Source of the DNA: Sulfurovum sp. | GTDB lineage: Bacteria; Campylobacterota; Campylobacteria; Campylobacterales; Sulfurovaceae | Direction of reading: 5' to 3' | NCBI GenBank assembly: GCA_030626265.1 | Contig: DAOUPF010000125.1 | Location: 1 to 5,173, forward strand | Length of the DNA: 5,173 nucleotides | Shown here: piece after piece, positions 5,016-5,173 of the stretch | How positions within the stretch are numbered: the first letter of the stretch is position 1 | How the letters are laid out: every line of letters starts with the position of its first letter | The notes under the pieces: model-generated | What the model was told of the DNA's origin: nothing | Database searches by the model: none | The model's input: the letters and a program-made list of their open reading frames with translations, nothing else | Made by a program: the position numbers and the translations under genes

Positions 5016-5173
5016 ATGACAGAAGAAAGAGCCTATAGAGAAAAATTAATAGAGATAGAAGAGAAAAAAATATCGATTAATGAAAAATGGTTACAAGCAT
5101 TAAATGGAATAGATACTACCGGAGATTTAGAGACGAAGCTTACACAAAAACAAGTAGAGATGCTTGATGAAGC
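5016..5173 (+). CDS. Unrecognised charged protein, N-terminal part (runs off the window)
   Basis: Fifty-two codons are present, starting MTEERAYREKLIEIEEKKIS and ending at the window edge. The start is well supported by AAGGA at 5004-5008, 7 nt before the ATG. Residues 1-25 are rich in Glu, Lys, Leu and Ile and would form an amphipathic helix, possibly a coiled coil. A short GIDTTGDL turn follows at 31-38, then a second helix (ETKLTQKQVEML). There is no signal peptide, membrane segment or cysteine in the visible part. I do not recognise the family. It lies just beyond a tRNA and short repeats, a usual place for accessory genes. A protein of a mobile element or a small regulatory or structural protein are both possible. 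Confidence 0.75.
   Translation, partial: MTEERAYREKLIEIEEKKISINEKWLQALNGIDTTGDLETKLTQKQVEMLDE

Overview
The window looks like chromosomal DNA of a Campylobacterota (epsilonproteobacterial) bacterium, probably a free-living Sulfurovum- or Sulfurimonas-like one. The reasons are the AT-rich, ATA/AGA-rich codon use, compact spacing between genes, a short RibBA whose GTP cyclohydrolase half is degenerate (as in Helicobacter), and a small periplasmic c-type cytochrome. The genus is inference. Nothing in the sequence fixes it.

Layout. Positions 1-320 (minus) hold the 5' end of murJ, the lipid II flippase, transcribed leftward. A 147-bp divergent intergenic region (321-467) separates it from a rightward, tightly packed trio: ruvA (468-1022), an HI0933/BaiN-family flavoprotein (1036-2187) and a membrane-anchored YafK-type L,D-transpeptidase-fold protein (2188-3036). 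The last two genes abut with no spacer. This trio converges with a leftward pair, ribBA (3446-4480) followed 4 nt later by a small cytochrome c gene. The cytochrome gene is cut by an in-frame TAG at 3178-3180. The same frame continues for 43 more sense codons to a TAG at 3046-3048 and encodes what looks like the rest of the protein, including the candidate distal heme ligand.

To the right, a strong promoter (TTGACA, 17 nt, TATAAT, GC-rich discriminator) drives tRNA-Gln(TTG), followed by initiator tRNA-fMet(CAT). Beyond the tRNAs comes about 140 bp of non-coding DNA with a perfect 12-bp tandem duplication and a perfect 6-3-6 inverted repeat. These precede the start of an unrecognised, charged, probably coiled-coil protein (5016 to the window end). 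The change from housekeeping genes to repeats and an unknown gene just past a tRNA 3' end resembles an island boundary, but no integrase is visible.

Functionally, murJ and the YafK-like protein concern the cell envelope, ruvA recombination repair, ribBA riboflavin synthesis, and the cytochrome periplasmic electron transfer. They look like neighbours rather than one pathway. The observations most worth checking are the interrupted cytochrome and the tRNA-proximal repeat region. I found no convincing new multi-gene system within these 5.2 kb.
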